DNA of 64,000 nucleotides. Source: Piezodorus guildinii. Taxonomy: Eukaryota > Arthropoda > Insecta > Hemiptera > Pentatomidae. The position numbers were made by a program, and so were the translations under genes. The stretch is taken from assembly GCA_023052935.1 (NCBI GenBank), contig CM041297.1, positions 7,910,827-7,974,826 of the forward strand, read 5' to 3'. Of this stretch, positions 54,924 to 64,000 are shown one piece after another. How positions within the stretch are numbered: position 1 is the first letter of the stretch; each line of letters starts with the position of its first letter. The notes beneath the pieces are model-generated. The model did no database searches. It saw only the letters and a program-made list of their open reading frames with translations, and was not told where the DNA came from.

Positions 54924-54965
54924 AAGTTTATGTAATAGTTCTGAAATTGATTTTTACAGCAGAGG

Positions 54966-55375
54966 TTTAATTTTGAATGAAATAGTCTGACATGGCTTAA
55001 ATGCCGATATTTTAAATTTTATTCCTCTAAATTACCTTTAATTTTGTAGATGTCATAAAATGAACCGTATAATCTGATTATCATTTCTAAAAAAACAGCT
55101 AAATATACAACTTGAACGAATTTGATAACCAAACAAAACTCCCTTCATCAAAGTAAAATTTAATTGGCTTTAATACCATGTAGGTTTAGTTCTGACTGAA
55201 ATAGCCTGGCATGGCTTAAATGACGATATTCTAAATTTTTATTCTTTAAAGTACGTTTTATTTTTTAGATGCTATAAAAATGACCATATCATCTATTAAA
55301 CTTAGATAAAAAACAGATAAATATTAAAGTTAATTGAATCTGACATGTAATTAAAGAGCAAAGGTATTTTTAATG
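54966..55375 (+). repeat. Two tandem Rep-B middle fragments
   Basis: 54966-55132 and 55143-55375 both run from the ATTGAATAGTCTG-type block through ATGCCGATATTxTAAATTTT to ACAGATAAATATxxAAGTT, so the same part of Rep-B occurs twice in a row. Confidence 0.65.
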
Positions 55376-55700
55376 TAGTTTCTGATTTCTAGTTGTATAT
55401 TTGACAATCTACTAGTATATCTATTTGATATGAAAACAGTAACTTATTTAAAAACGCTGCAAATTATTACACAATGGTTTATTATTTCCAAATAACAATA
55501 TTAGGGTATAACTGTTTATAAGGCTGTTGATAGGCAATTAAGTAATATGAAAAGCACTAATTCAAAGCTATATGATAACACTACCACTGATTTCAAAACG
55601 CAACATCTAAGCTAGTTGTTAACAAAATTCAATGATTCTTTTTTCATTCGGTCCAAAATTTAATTTTCCATAAAATTTTTGGTATTTATTCATTTATTTA
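55376..55700. other. No feature recognised
   Basis: AT-rich spacer leading into Rep-E. Confidence 0.45.
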
Positions 55701-55919
55701 TTAGGAGAAACGGATTTTTTTTTTATTCGTTTCTTAAATACACACACTTTTATCTATCTTCAAAAATAACTGAGTTATAAGCGTATTTATGTGAACAATT
55801 TCATTTTTTTTTATTTTAATTTTTTTCTTTCATATAATTATTCGCGTTTTTTTTTTGGTTAAAAAACAATAGTGATCTACGGAAATAACGAAAATAGTAG
55901 AATAACGTGACAAGGTTAT

Positions 55920-57215
55920 ATATAAGCGAAATTAGCATTTTTTTTGTTTTTATTTTTTTGTTTATCGTGCTTTACTGATTCTAAAACTCTATACATTTGT
56001 ATTCTATCTTCGAAAATAACTTAGTTACAAGCGTATATATAAGCGAGATTTCAATCATTTTCTTTTTTCCTTTTTCATTTTTATTTTTGTTCATCGCGCA
56101 TTACTGATTCTAAAACTCTATACATTTGTATTCTATCTTCGAAAATAACTTAGTTACAAGCGTATATATAAGCGATATTTCAATCATTTTCTTTTTTCCT
56201 TTTTATTTTTGTTCATCGCGCATTACTGATTCTAAAACTCTATACATTTGTATTCTATCTTCGAAAATAACTTAGTTACAAGCGTATATATAAGCGAGAT
56301 TTCAATCATTTTCTTTTTTCCTTTTTCATTTTTATTTTTTTGTTTATCGTGCTTTACTGATTCTAAAACTCTATACATTTGTATTCTATCTTCGAAAATA
56401 ACTTAGTTACAAGCGTATATATAAGCGATATTTCAATCATTTTCTTTTTTCCTTTTTATTTTTGTTCATCGCGCATTACTGATTCTAAAACTCTATACAT
56501 TTGTATTCTATCTTCGAAAATAACTTAGTTACAAGCGTATATATAAGCGAGATTTCAATCATTTTCTTTTTTCCTTTTTCCTTTTTTTTTTTTTTGTTTA
56601 TCGTGCTTTACTGATTCTAAAACTCTATACATTTGTATTCTATCTTCGAAAATAACTTAGTTACAAGCGTATATATAAGCGAGATTTCAATCATTTTCTT
56701 TTTTCCTTTTTCCTTTTTTTTTTTTTTGTTTATCGTGCTTTACTGATTCTAAAACTCTATACATTTGTATTCTATCTTCGAAAATAACTTAGTTACAAGC
56801 GTATATATAAGCGAGATTTCAATCATTTTCTTTTTTCCTTTTTCATTTTTTTTTTTTTTTTATCGTGCTTTACTGATTCTAAAACTCTATACATTTGTAT
56901 TCTATCTTCGAAAATAACTTAGTTACAAGCGTATATATAAGAGAGATTTCAATCATTTTCTTTTTTCCTTTTTAATTTTTTTTTTTGTTTATCGTGCTTT
57001 ACTGATTCTAAAACTCTATACATTTGTATTCTATCTTCGAAAATAACTTAGTTACAAGCGTATATATAAGCGAGATTTCAATCATTTTCTTTTTTCCTTT
57101 TTCATTTTTTTTTTTGTTTATCGCGCTTTACTGATTCTAAAACTCTCTACATACTTTTCTCTATCGTCAAAAATAACTGAGGGTATTTATGAGTAAAACT
57201 TCAATTTTTTTTTAC
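55920..57215 (+). repeat. Minisatellite, about 10 units of 122-132 bp
   Basis: Each unit contains TTACTGATTCTAAAACTCTA, TACATTTGTATTCTATCTTC, GAAAATAACTTAGTTACAAG and CGTATATATAAGCGAGATTT. TTACTGATTC starts near 55972, 56101, 56223, 56354, 56476, 56608, 56740, 56870, 56999 and 57128. Length differences come mostly from the T-run and a GTTCATCGCGCA/GTTTATCGTGCT alternation. Units 2-5 alternate 122 and about 131 bp, pointing to a dimeric expansion step. Confidence 0.92.
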
Positions 57216-57232
57216 TTTTATAAAATTATTTG

Positions 57233-57237
<5 letters not shown>

Positions 57238-57268
<31 letters not shown>
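57238..57268. repeat. A-run
   Basis: About 30 consecutive A residues. Confidence 0.95.
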
Positions 57269-57269
<1 letters not shown>

Positions 57270-57509
57270 GATAAACCTTCATCATAAACTTTCTGATAAA
57301 ATCTTAAAAAATAACTGAGTTATTGAATAAAATCCTTTAATCGGTCGCCATTTTAAAACTAACCAGCTGATATCAACGTCTAGGTGTTAAAATCATCGTT
57401 GAATGGACTAGTATTTTTGTGGCGAATTTCAAAAAAATTGGTCCAGTAGTTTCGGAGAAATGCTGCGAAAGGTGGACGACGGACAATGGGATTTTTTTCT
57501 TTTATTCGT

Positions 57510-57790
57510 TTGTTTATTTATTTAACGTCACTTTATGCTACTATGGCTAATCGGACGAGGCTACAGTGGGAGTCCTAAATGTTGTCTATCCAAGTTTTAT
57601 TAGGATAGGGATCTTTAACGAGTACCTGACATCGCACAGGCTCGGGATCACCTTTTAACGTCCCCTCCGAAGGACGGCATAACTAATGATTTTTACTCCC
57701 ATTATAAAATCCTAGGACCACCTGCGGGTTTGAACCCGTAGCCTTTGGCATAGGAAGCTGTTATGCTAGCCACCCAGCTACAAGTGATCC
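57510..57790 (-). mobile_element. SINE-1, full length
   Basis: Reverse orientation with all landmarks: TTTATTTATTTAACGTCAC tail, CTAATCGGACGAGGCTACAG, GTACCTGACATCGCACAGGC, CGTCCCCTCCGAAGGACGG, GGTTTGAACCCG B-box complement, and GTTATGCTAGCCACCCAGC. Confidence 0.9.
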
Positions 57791-57821
57791 CGCTCATAGT
57801 TGTTAAAAATCATTTATTTTT

Positions 57822-58354
57822 AAAACGATATTTAATCGTTTCACTGATAATGTATAAGTTTATGAGATAAAGATATAGTTCTTTAACGAAAACACATCCA
57901 AACTAAATCGACAGTAATTTAAATCCTTGTCGCACACTTTTCAAAGATATACCGTATAACATGAAAGTCTCGATAGTATTCGAATTTTCCTGTCCAAAAT
58001 ATTACACCTCTGAACAAACGTACACTAGTCCGTTACGGAAAACCGTTTCTTACAGTCGACGAACAATTAAAAGAACATTTTCCATCGATTTTGTAATAAC
58101 TTACACGGAAATACCAACAGACATACAAGATAGACGACTACACGCGACATGGCTAAAAATAGCCAGGTCTACTAAATTAGAAAGACTGAAAGATAGGCGC
58201 TGAGCCAACAGTAAACAGTAACAGTAGGTCACAGTAACATTAAGTCAACAGTAACAGTAAGCAAATGAAGGGCCAAGCTACTATCTCCTGGCTTCCCGGC
58301 CTGAGTCCTGTTGGCATTCCATCTCTCTATAACACGCTGCACATTGTCATTTTT
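57822..58354 (+). repeat. Rep-D copy 2
   Basis: Matches 50785-51784 without the foldback. It includes degenerate ACAGTAACAG units (58205-58258). It runs into a Rep-B 5' end at 58355. Confidence 0.78.
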
Positions 58355-58440
58355 ACTTTCACTTACTATATATATGAAATAAATAGTAAGGGAAAGTATT
58401 GGGATCGTGAGAATTTTCTAATACGAGTTTTCAACGGAAA
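58355..58440 (+). repeat. Rep-B 5' end fragment
   Basis: ACTTTCACTTACTATATATA through AGTATTGGGATCGTGAGAAT to TTTTCAACGGAAA, then cut by a SINE-1 head remnant (58441-58474, minus). Confidence 0.75.
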
Positions 58441-58574
58441 TTGTTATGCTAGCCACCCTGCAATAGATGATCCCTTTTTTATTTGTTATTCGGATTCTAC
58501 GCATCTTTTTTTTTTTTTTTTTTTTTGGTCGATTACAAAGGTTGATTATTGAATTATATAATAAACTAAAATCA

Positions 58575-58640
58575 TTAAATTCATTTTAACAACAGAAGTA
58601 AAAGTCGCGTGTGTTATTTTTTTTATCTGGATAATTGTGT
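58575..58640 (+). repeat. Rep-B 3' end fragment
   Basis: AACAACAGAAGTAAAAGTCG then CGTGTGTTATTTTTTTT, a degraded family terminus. Confidence 0.5.
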
Positions 58641-59405
58641 ATGTTTTATTCATTTATATCAAGTACCTAAACTTTTTTAAGAAACTATAAATTTATTAGA
58701 GAATGAAGTAGTTGACAAGTAATAACAATAACAATAAGGTAAAATAAAGTTAAATGTAACCTAATACTGTTTAATGTGAGAGGGATAATTTCTCTTATTA
58801 ATTATACAAAGAACCCTCACGAGTTTCAGGGAAAACTTTTAATGTGTCTTTTTTTTTTACCTTTTTTTTTAGAGCGGTTTATGTTACAGGGGCTTTTATA
58901 AAGTTTTATTAATATATATTTTTGGGAGAGGGAGCATACATTACAGCGTACAGTATGGAACCTAAAGGAGGAAGGGCTAAAAGTGTTGAATCCGGCAAAG
59001 CTTTGCTCCGACTAACTTTTCAACAAGCTCCTGCCCCAACTCCTTATATTCATGTTCCAGTTTTTTACTTTTTTTACTTGGATTTAAAAAAATTTTTATT
59101 AAATTGACATGAGAGTTTAAATGAAATATACACTTGACCGATTTCAGTCTGAATGTATCTTTCCTCCAACCAAAGGCCAAACTTGTAGTTTAAACACTGT
59201 AATATTTTAAGCTTTTATTTATCCTAATTTTTACAAAATTTATTTGTCATTAGATTTTTCACAGTTATAAATTTTTCGGCGTTAATATTAGTTATACTCT
59301 GGCCATTTCTATGATTGTTAGCAGTGACGGTAGTGACACGACGATAGTGACGCATTGTACTGAAGTGGAGGAAGAGAACGCCAGAACCCAGAACGCCCTG
59401 GGTTT
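58641..59405. other. No gene recognised
   Basis: AT-rich. Short ORFs on both strands near 58920-59180 show no recognisable domain. Confidence 0.4.
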
Positions 59406-59409
59406 GGTG

Positions 59410-59670
59410 CTGGGTTGCATTCAAACGACCAAGTTCCCTTTGAAGGTCTGAGTCCTAGAAGTGTTGCGTCCTAAATATAAGACTCACATTTCTCGTTTTT
59501 GAATCACGTTTGCTTCAGATGTTACTGCAACTTTTTCAACAAAATCGGCTAACAAAAATTCATCGTGTGAAATTTTTCATCTTTTCAGAATTTCCTCGAA
59601 AACTGCTTCAACGATTCTGATTAAACACACTATATCCATGTGAAATTGAATATGCTTTAACATCATGTAG
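59410..59670 (+). repeat. Rep-B fragment, diverged
   Basis: GACCAAGTTCCCTTTGAAGG, GATGTTACTGCAACTTTTTC, ACGATTCTGATTAAACACAC and TTTAACATCATGTAG follow the Rep-B order. Confidence 0.65.
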
Positions 59671-59793
59671 ATTATTATATGTGTGGTCTAATTAATGTTA
59701 GTCCTGCCTATGGTAAAACTTAGGCGAAACGGAATATAGTGTTGATGTTGAACCTTTTTCGCCTCTCAAATGGGTATATATTTTTATAGATAG

Positions 59794-59999
59794 GGGTCAA
59801 TCCATTCAAAATCGTCCAGGCCTTGCCGCTCGACATTTTTGATTTTTGTGATTTTTTGACCAGTTATTCTCTATCCGTTCTTGAATATAAATAAAACCAT
59901 AGATACAAAAAAAAAATCTGCTGGTCAAAAAATCACAAAAATCAAAAATGTCAAGCCGCAAAATTAATAAAAATTGGTAGAGTTCAAATGAATTGACCC
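59794..59999. mobile_element. 206-bp MITE with ATAG TSD
   Basis: The ends are GGGTCAATCCATTC and GAATTGACCC. The 70/79-bp arms include a perfect 32-bp inner inverted repeat (starting GACATTTTTGATTTTTGTGA). ATAG flanks both ends (59790-59793, 60000-60003). Only one copy is in the window. Superfamily unknown. Confidence 0.82.
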
Positions 60000-60102
60000 A
60001 TAGTTGAGCTTTTCTTTCATAAAATATTAATTTAGGACTGTCGAAAATGATATGAAAATCTGCAAATGTGATTATGATATGGGTCGTAATATTACGGACA
60101 GA

Positions 60103-60575
60103 ATAAAAAAAAAAAAAATCGTGCGGACAACTTTCACTTATCTGGCTGTTAAAATCAATTTAAAACTTAATTTTAATAAAAGTAAATTTCAATTAAAAGA
60201 TTCTTCAGTTACGTTGGAAACATATGATTTAGATTAAATAATAAAGAAATATCAAATTTTTACATATAAATATCAGTACGCCCTATTTGTCAACTTACAT
60301 TAAATTTTTACTTTTGTGTATATGATAATATTTTTTCTAAAATATTTAGATTTCCCACGGTATATTATACATCTATTGTATCGACATACTTTTGTTAAAA
60401 AAAAAAATAATAATTACATTAATTTTTTTCTCGTTCAGCTGGTTATTAAATTCGTTCAACTTTTGTATTTAGCAGCTTTTTATCAATCCTAATAAAATTA
60501 TTTAAGGAAATTGGCGAAAGAAAATTTTTAAATATCGGCTTTTAAGCCCTGTCAAACTATTTCAATCAAAATGAT
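60103..60575 (-). repeat. Rep-B 3' half
   Basis: AAAAATCGTGCGGACAACTT, then CATATGATTTAGATTAAATA, CACGGTATATTATACATCT and ATTCGTTCAACTTTTGTATT in reverse family order. Confidence 0.75.
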
Positions 60576-60629
60576 TTATTCATTCGTTCTGTTATTAATT
60601 CAATTCTTAGGAAAATTATATGTGGAATA

Positions 60630-60668
60630 ATCAGGAGTCAGCTCAAGCTTGTTAGCCATCATCAGGGC
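60630..60668 (-). other. Decayed hammerhead-like motif
   Basis: On the minus strand GCC-CTGATGA (60668-60659) is followed by TGGCT, a 10-nt loop and AGCTGA, but GACTCC stands where GAAAC should be. It resembles the motif at 25288-25326 with a broken second half. Confidence 0.4.
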
Positions 60669-60759
60669 ATTACTGAGCCATGTCCAAGCATATACTAAGT
60701 TTTCGTATATACAAAATCTATGTATGTCGGGACCGGTTGGCAGAACCTGCTCTATTGTA

Positions 60760-61669
60760 TTGTGTTGATGCAAAATTAATGCAGGTTTTTAGTAGGTATT
60801 GTAAATACGCCATATCTTTACTTTAACCATATATATTTAATCAAAATAATTTCCATCTGAATCAATGCACTTTTGCCAACGTTCAACAAGCCTTCTTATT
60901 CCACCAGAAAAAAAATCCGAATCCCTGGACTCAATGAAATCACGAAAAGAATTTTCAATGTCGTCCTGGTTTTGAAAATTTTTCTCCCTCAAAAAGTTGT
61001 CCAGATGCCTGAAAATGTGGAAGTCTGTAGGAGAGAGGTCAGGTGAATAAGGCGGATGTTGGAGAACTTCGTAGCCCAACTCGTGCAGTCGTCGAAGCGT
61101 TGGTTGTGCAACGTGTGGTATGGCGTTACTACTGGCACCCACTTGGCCAACTTTTTTACCTTACCAATTGCTTCCAAGTGGCGTACAACTGTGGATTGGT
61201 TCACACCGAGTTCCGCCGCCATTTCTCGTGTGGTTTTGGTTGGGTCTTCTTCCACTTTTGACCTCAGCTGGTCGTTGTCCAGAGCAAGATGACGGCCCCG
61301 ACCTTCCTTGTCTTCGAGGTCAAAATCTCCTCTGCGAAACTTCTGGAACCAACGCTGCACCGTGCACTCATTAATAGCCCCCTGACCCCACACTTCATTA
61401 ATATTACGAGCCGTTTGCGCAGCGCTGCGCCCTAATTTAAATTCGTAAAAATAAATTTGACGAAAATCGCACTTTGACATTTTCGATTCAAGACCTTTGA
61501 ACACACTGAACAAAACGATTTTACTAAACAAATTCATGGTGAAAGAGGGGGTATTAGATAAGGTTTGTTTTGGTATAATAATGATCAATGTTAGGATTAG
61601 CTTTGTTTACACAATTGGAATTAAGATATTGCAATAGAGGAAACCTGCATTAATTTCGCATCAGCCCAA
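60760..61669 (-). mobile_element. Mariner deletion derivative (910 bp) with TIRs
   Basis: The left TIR begins TTGTGTTGATGCAAAATTAA. The right, reverse-complemented, begins TTGGGCTGATGCGAAATTAA. TA flanks both ends (60758-60759, 61670-61671). It carries both ends of a mariner transposase gene but lacks about 0.4 kb of the centre compared with usual family length. Because the TIRs are kept it could still be moved by an active relative. Confidence 0.92.
60837..61480 (-). pseudogene. Mariner (cecropia-like) transposase, core deleted
   Basis: The N-terminal part from 61480 reads MSKCDFRQIYFYEFKLGRSA, then INECTVQRWFQKFRRGDFDL (first HTH), TTREMAAELGVNQSTVVRHL (second HTH) and KVKKLAKWVP. Near 61140 the frame shifts and continues IPHVAQPTLRRLHELGYEVL, QHPPYSPDLSPTDFHIF and RWQKCIDSDGNYFD. 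The third catalytic Asp is kept (PTDFH). The first two Asp lay in the missing part. The sequence style is that of the cecropia mariner subfamily. The DNA-binding domain is intact, so a truncated TIR-binding protein is conceivable but speculative. Confidence 0.9.
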
Positions 61670-61784
61670 TACCACATGTTACCTTACCTATATTTCCTTA
61701 TCTTTTCTTTTAATTTAACTTAATGTAATAATTCCTTTTACTCTGTCTTATGTTATATTTCTTTATCTCCAATTCATTCCCTTT

Positions 61785-61876
<92 letters not shown>
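61785..61876. repeat. TA microsatellite
   Basis: About 45 TA units with one TATTATA break. Confidence 0.95.
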
Positions 61877-61877
<1 letters not shown>

Positions 61878-62187
61878 GTAAATATTTTAATATTGTACAT
61901 ACATAGTTTTTGCATGGTAGTAATTGCATTTTGTTTTATTTTGTGGATAGTTAATAAATGATATTAGAAGTAGTTGCTTTTGATAGTTGCATTCTATGCC
62001 AGAACAAACTAATCCAGCCCTTCTCGTCTGAGCTTAGCTATTACCTTTTGTTTTCATGACAGGGTATGTACCAATTTTATTTTTCCTAATTTATCACAAA
62101 AAGTGGATGAAGCTACCTGTAACTGGCCTAACTAGCTGATGCCCTTTTAATCAACTTTGAAGTGGAATATCCTAGTCATAATTTATC

Positions 62188-62268
62188 CGTTGAAAACTGG
62201 AATTAAAAAAATTTTACGATCGTAATACTTTCCCTTACTATATATTTGACGTATAGGTAAGTGAAAGT
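62188..62268 (-). repeat. Rep-B 5' end fragment
   Basis: CGTTGAAAACTGGAATTAAA, ACGATCGTAATACTTTCCCT, then the palindrome and GTAAGTGAAAGT terminus. Confidence 0.75.
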
Positions 62269-62730
62269 AAAAATGGTTCATTTGAAAGCCTTTTTAGTTT
62301 TTTATTATTATTACTTAATAAAGTCATTCGTTGAGGAACTTTGGGGGGTGAAATAGGACGATGGTGGAATGTCAATGGCCTCGACTGTAATCTATGTGAG
62401 CCGTATATCTAAGGCCGGCCATTTAGCCCAAGGCTCAGTCTTATGTAGTTTGATTTATCCTGATTGAATCGAGTTTTCCATAAAGTTTACCTTCTCTGTG
62501 ATTTTTACTAGATAAGATTATCTTTATTATTGGAATTTAAAGAGAATTGCATGTTATCTTGACTTCAGGAGGGGAGTTCAGATAATAATCTTCATTTGAA
62601 TTTTTATTGATAAACTTCTACTCAACCTTAGTGATAAATTTCCCTTCAACTTCGGGCACATCGGAAAAAACGTTTTTTGGTTTAAAGATGCCAGCTTTTT
62701 TAAAGTTGAAAACAATATGATAACATACTG
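62269..62730. other. No gene recognised
   Basis: Non-repetitive within the window. No coding signal identified. Confidence 0.4.
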
Positions 62731-62732
62731 CA

Positions 62733-63163
62733 CTAAACCATTTTAGAATAATCCTCAACATTGCTATAGTAGTCTGCGAAAACTACATCAGGCAATTTCA
62801 ACATGGTTTTCCGTTTAACTATGTTTAAAGAAAGCAGGGACTTCCTAGGTACTGACACTCGCACCAAAACCAAGCAATCAACCTTCCTGTATAATCCGCC
62901 AATAAGTTCGGATCGGATTATTGTACATATTATGTTTATGATATAACTTTCACTACTGACTGGCAGACCGGAGACATACATTGTTCCTTTATGTCTGAAA
63001 AGCCGAGGAAGATCTTGGATTCTGACAATATAATATTCTCTTTTCAATGGATTTTGATTACAAGTCTTACTAAGAAGAGTCGTAAGGATTAACATTCGCT
63101 GATAACTTGTCGACTCAACCTCAGCGGAGGAATCTGGCCTTCCATTGAGCTCAGGATTGTGAT

Positions 63164-63197
<34 letters not shown>
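62733..63197 (-). CDS. Unidentified ORF, up to 154 codons
   Basis: Open on the minus strand from a GA/CT microsatellite (which supplies the initial Arg-Glu repeat and the nominal ATG) to a stop at 62733. After the repeat, about 140 residues have ordinary mixed composition, for example KREYYIVRIQDLPRLFRHKG, LPVSSESYIINIICTII and LKLPDVVFADYY. I recognise no domain and it matches no repeat here. It could be a host exon, an unknown element fragment or chance. No clear splice acceptor precedes it. Confidence 0.25.

Positions 63198-63252
<55 letters not shown>
63164..63252. repeat. CT then TA microsatellite
   Basis: CT run (63164-63194) followed by TA run (63197-63252), like the pair at 17595-17652. 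Confidence 0.95.
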
Positions 63253-63253
<1 letters not shown>

Positions 63254-63336
63254 CTAAATTTCGTAAATGACTATTTGAATCGTCGAAGTAACAAGTCGAC
63301 GAAAATGTAAGTTTGTAGGTCCGTTACAGACTGGGG

Positions 63337-63545
63337 ATCACTTGTAGCTGGGTGGCTGGGCTCAAACCCGCTAGTGGTCCTAGGATTTTTGAATGGGAGT
63401 AAAAAATCCTTAGTAATGCCTTCCTTCGGGGGGACGTTAAAAGGTGGTCCCGAGCCTGTCAGGTACTCGTTAAAGATCTCTATCATAATAAAACTTGGAT
63501 AGGCAAAATTTAGGACTCCCACTGTAGCATCGTCCGATTAGCTAT
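63337..63545 (+). mobile_element. SINE-1 with internal deletion
   Basis: GGATCACTTGTAGCTGGGTG joins directly to GGGCTCAAACCCGCTAGTGG, so the A-box region (TAGCATAACAGCCTC) is missing. The body is normal, ending CATCGTCCGATTAGCTAT. The deletion would impair Pol III transcription. Confidence 0.82.
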
Positions 63546-63874
63546 TGTAATGTATTGAGGATACTGAGGGGAGTTCATTATTAAATAATTTTATTATTAA
63601 ACAATTAAAGATAACGTACCATCGTCGGCAAAACCTCAAATGGCGTTTACCGCCATGGAGCCCCCCAGCAATATGTACCTCGGGAAACTTCCTAGACACT
63701 AGGACAAAGGACCCCCGGCTCACTTCCCAGATCAGCCCTGCCCGAGGTGACGACGATGAGGAGAAGATTCGAAAAGGGCAGTCAAGTTTTATCCTCTACA
63801 GGAGGTGAGTCTTATTCGATACTCAAGAAGATGTGAGTCGGTTTTTATCTAGAAGAAGAGATGTCCGTCTTGGG

Positions 63875-63930
<56 letters not shown>

Positions 63931-64000
63931 AGCTGGAGATCTGAGAGCCTAGAACGACAGAGTGTCAAAAGGTAATCTTTTATTGTAATATTGTTTGGCA
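63546..64000. other. GC-richer tract with GA microsatellite
   Basis: 63546-63590 is the reverse of 3655-3700 (GAACTCCCCTCAGTATCCTC). 63879-63928 is a GA run. The rest is more GC-rich than average, with no domain recognised. It could be a 5' UTR or element 5' end cut by the window edge. Confidence 0.4.

Larger units (their letters stand above)
51785..54965 (+). repeat. Rep-B copy holding five nested insertions
   Basis: Host pieces: 51785-52111, 52495-52633, 52846-52887, about 53495-53735, about 54190-54278 and 54924-54965. In order they reproduce the family from ACTTTTACTTAC to GATTTTTACAGCAGAGG. Inserted are a MITE, a poly(A)-tailed fragment, a CR1-like LINE, an RTE and a jockey. Confidence 0.8.
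55701..58560 (+). repeat. Rep-E copy, expanded and interrupted
   Basis: Body 55701-57509 and right end 58475-58560 (TTATTTGTTATTCGGATTCT, GGTCGATTACAAAGGTT) correspond to the 43025-43895 copy. An insert bounded by SINE-1 sequence on both sides (57510-58474) separates them. The internal segment is a minisatellite. Confidence 0.6.

Noticed and set aside
60989..61374. Plus-strand ORFs within the mariner
   Set aside because: Antisense to a recognisable transposase; no independent support.
63795..63815. Possible 5' splice site AG|GTGAGT
   Set aside because: Good consensus but no coding exon on its upstream side; one site alone proves nothing.
1..64000. CRISPR arrays, prokaryotic operons, rRNA genes, integrated viral genes
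   Set aside because: No regularly spaced direct repeats with unique spacers, no ribosomal motifs and no virus-like protein seen; tandem arrays present are microsatellites or minisatellites.

Overview
The window looks like a piece of a large, AT-rich, repeat-choked arthropod (most likely insect) nuclear genome. The reasons are: non-LTR retrotransposons of the R1, RTE, jockey and CR1-like types; cecropia-like mariner, Transib, hAT, Helitron-like and other TIR elements; tRNA-derived SINEs; long TA/GA/CT microsatellites; one eukaryotic tRNA gene with a Pol III T-run; and no bacterial-style operons. I cannot name the species. A hemipteran-type genome is only an impression.

No intact host protein gene is recognisable. 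The credible host features are a tRNA-Leu(CAG) gene at 20322-20404 and a cluster of promoter-like motifs at 41072-41163. The only long, intact, recognisable coding sequence is ORF2 (1033 codons, 30770-33871) of a near full-length R1-clade retrotransposon (28813-33964). Its upstream gag-like ORF1 carries one frameshift.

The most abundant component is an unnamed non-coding repeat of about 0.9 kb, called Rep-B here. The cleanest copy is 40001-40906. It has short inverted termini (ACTTTCxCTTAC / GTAAGTGAAAGT), a palindromic TATATAG/CTATATA segment just inside the 5' end, and a 3' tail reading GTTGCCCGCACCAGATTTTT. About 18 copies or pieces occur on both strands, and they are the landing pads for most other insertions. 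The R1 element, several RTE and jockey copies, a mariner, a Helitron-like element and a 383-bp MITE all sit inside Rep-B copies, many with readable target-site duplications (TSDs).

Layout. 1-9 kb: a small MITE, Rep-B with a mariner derivative, jockey, CR1-like and RTE fragments, and SINEs. 9-20 kb: Rep-B copies split by jockey, RTE and Helitron-like insertions, plus a MITE. 20-28 kb: the tRNA gene, an inverted-repeat (foldback) unit, a hAT MITE, a hammerhead-ribozyme-like motif and SINEs. 28.8-35.5 kb: Rep-B split by the R1 element and again by RTE. 35.5-44 kb: SINEs, an IS630/mariner relic, a tandem CR1-like duplication and the promoter-like cluster. 44-48 kb: a Transib derivative, a LINE interrupted by an R1 fragment, and a jockey copy with a 12-bp TSD. 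49.4-49.8 kb: a purine-rich tract. 50.8-58.6 kb: a duplicated block, a Rep-B copy carrying five insertions, and a dispersed repeat whose internal unit has expanded into a roughly 10-copy minisatellite. 59-64 kb: a 206-bp MITE, a 910-bp mariner deletion derivative, microsatellites and an unidentified 154-codon ORF.

The elements form a stratified nest, so TSDs and interruptions give a relative chronology. The candidates most worth following are the hammerhead-like motif with its relatives in the foldback units, the Transib derivative with CACAGTG ends, the two mariners that lost about the same catalytic core, and the paired 382/383-bp MITEs.
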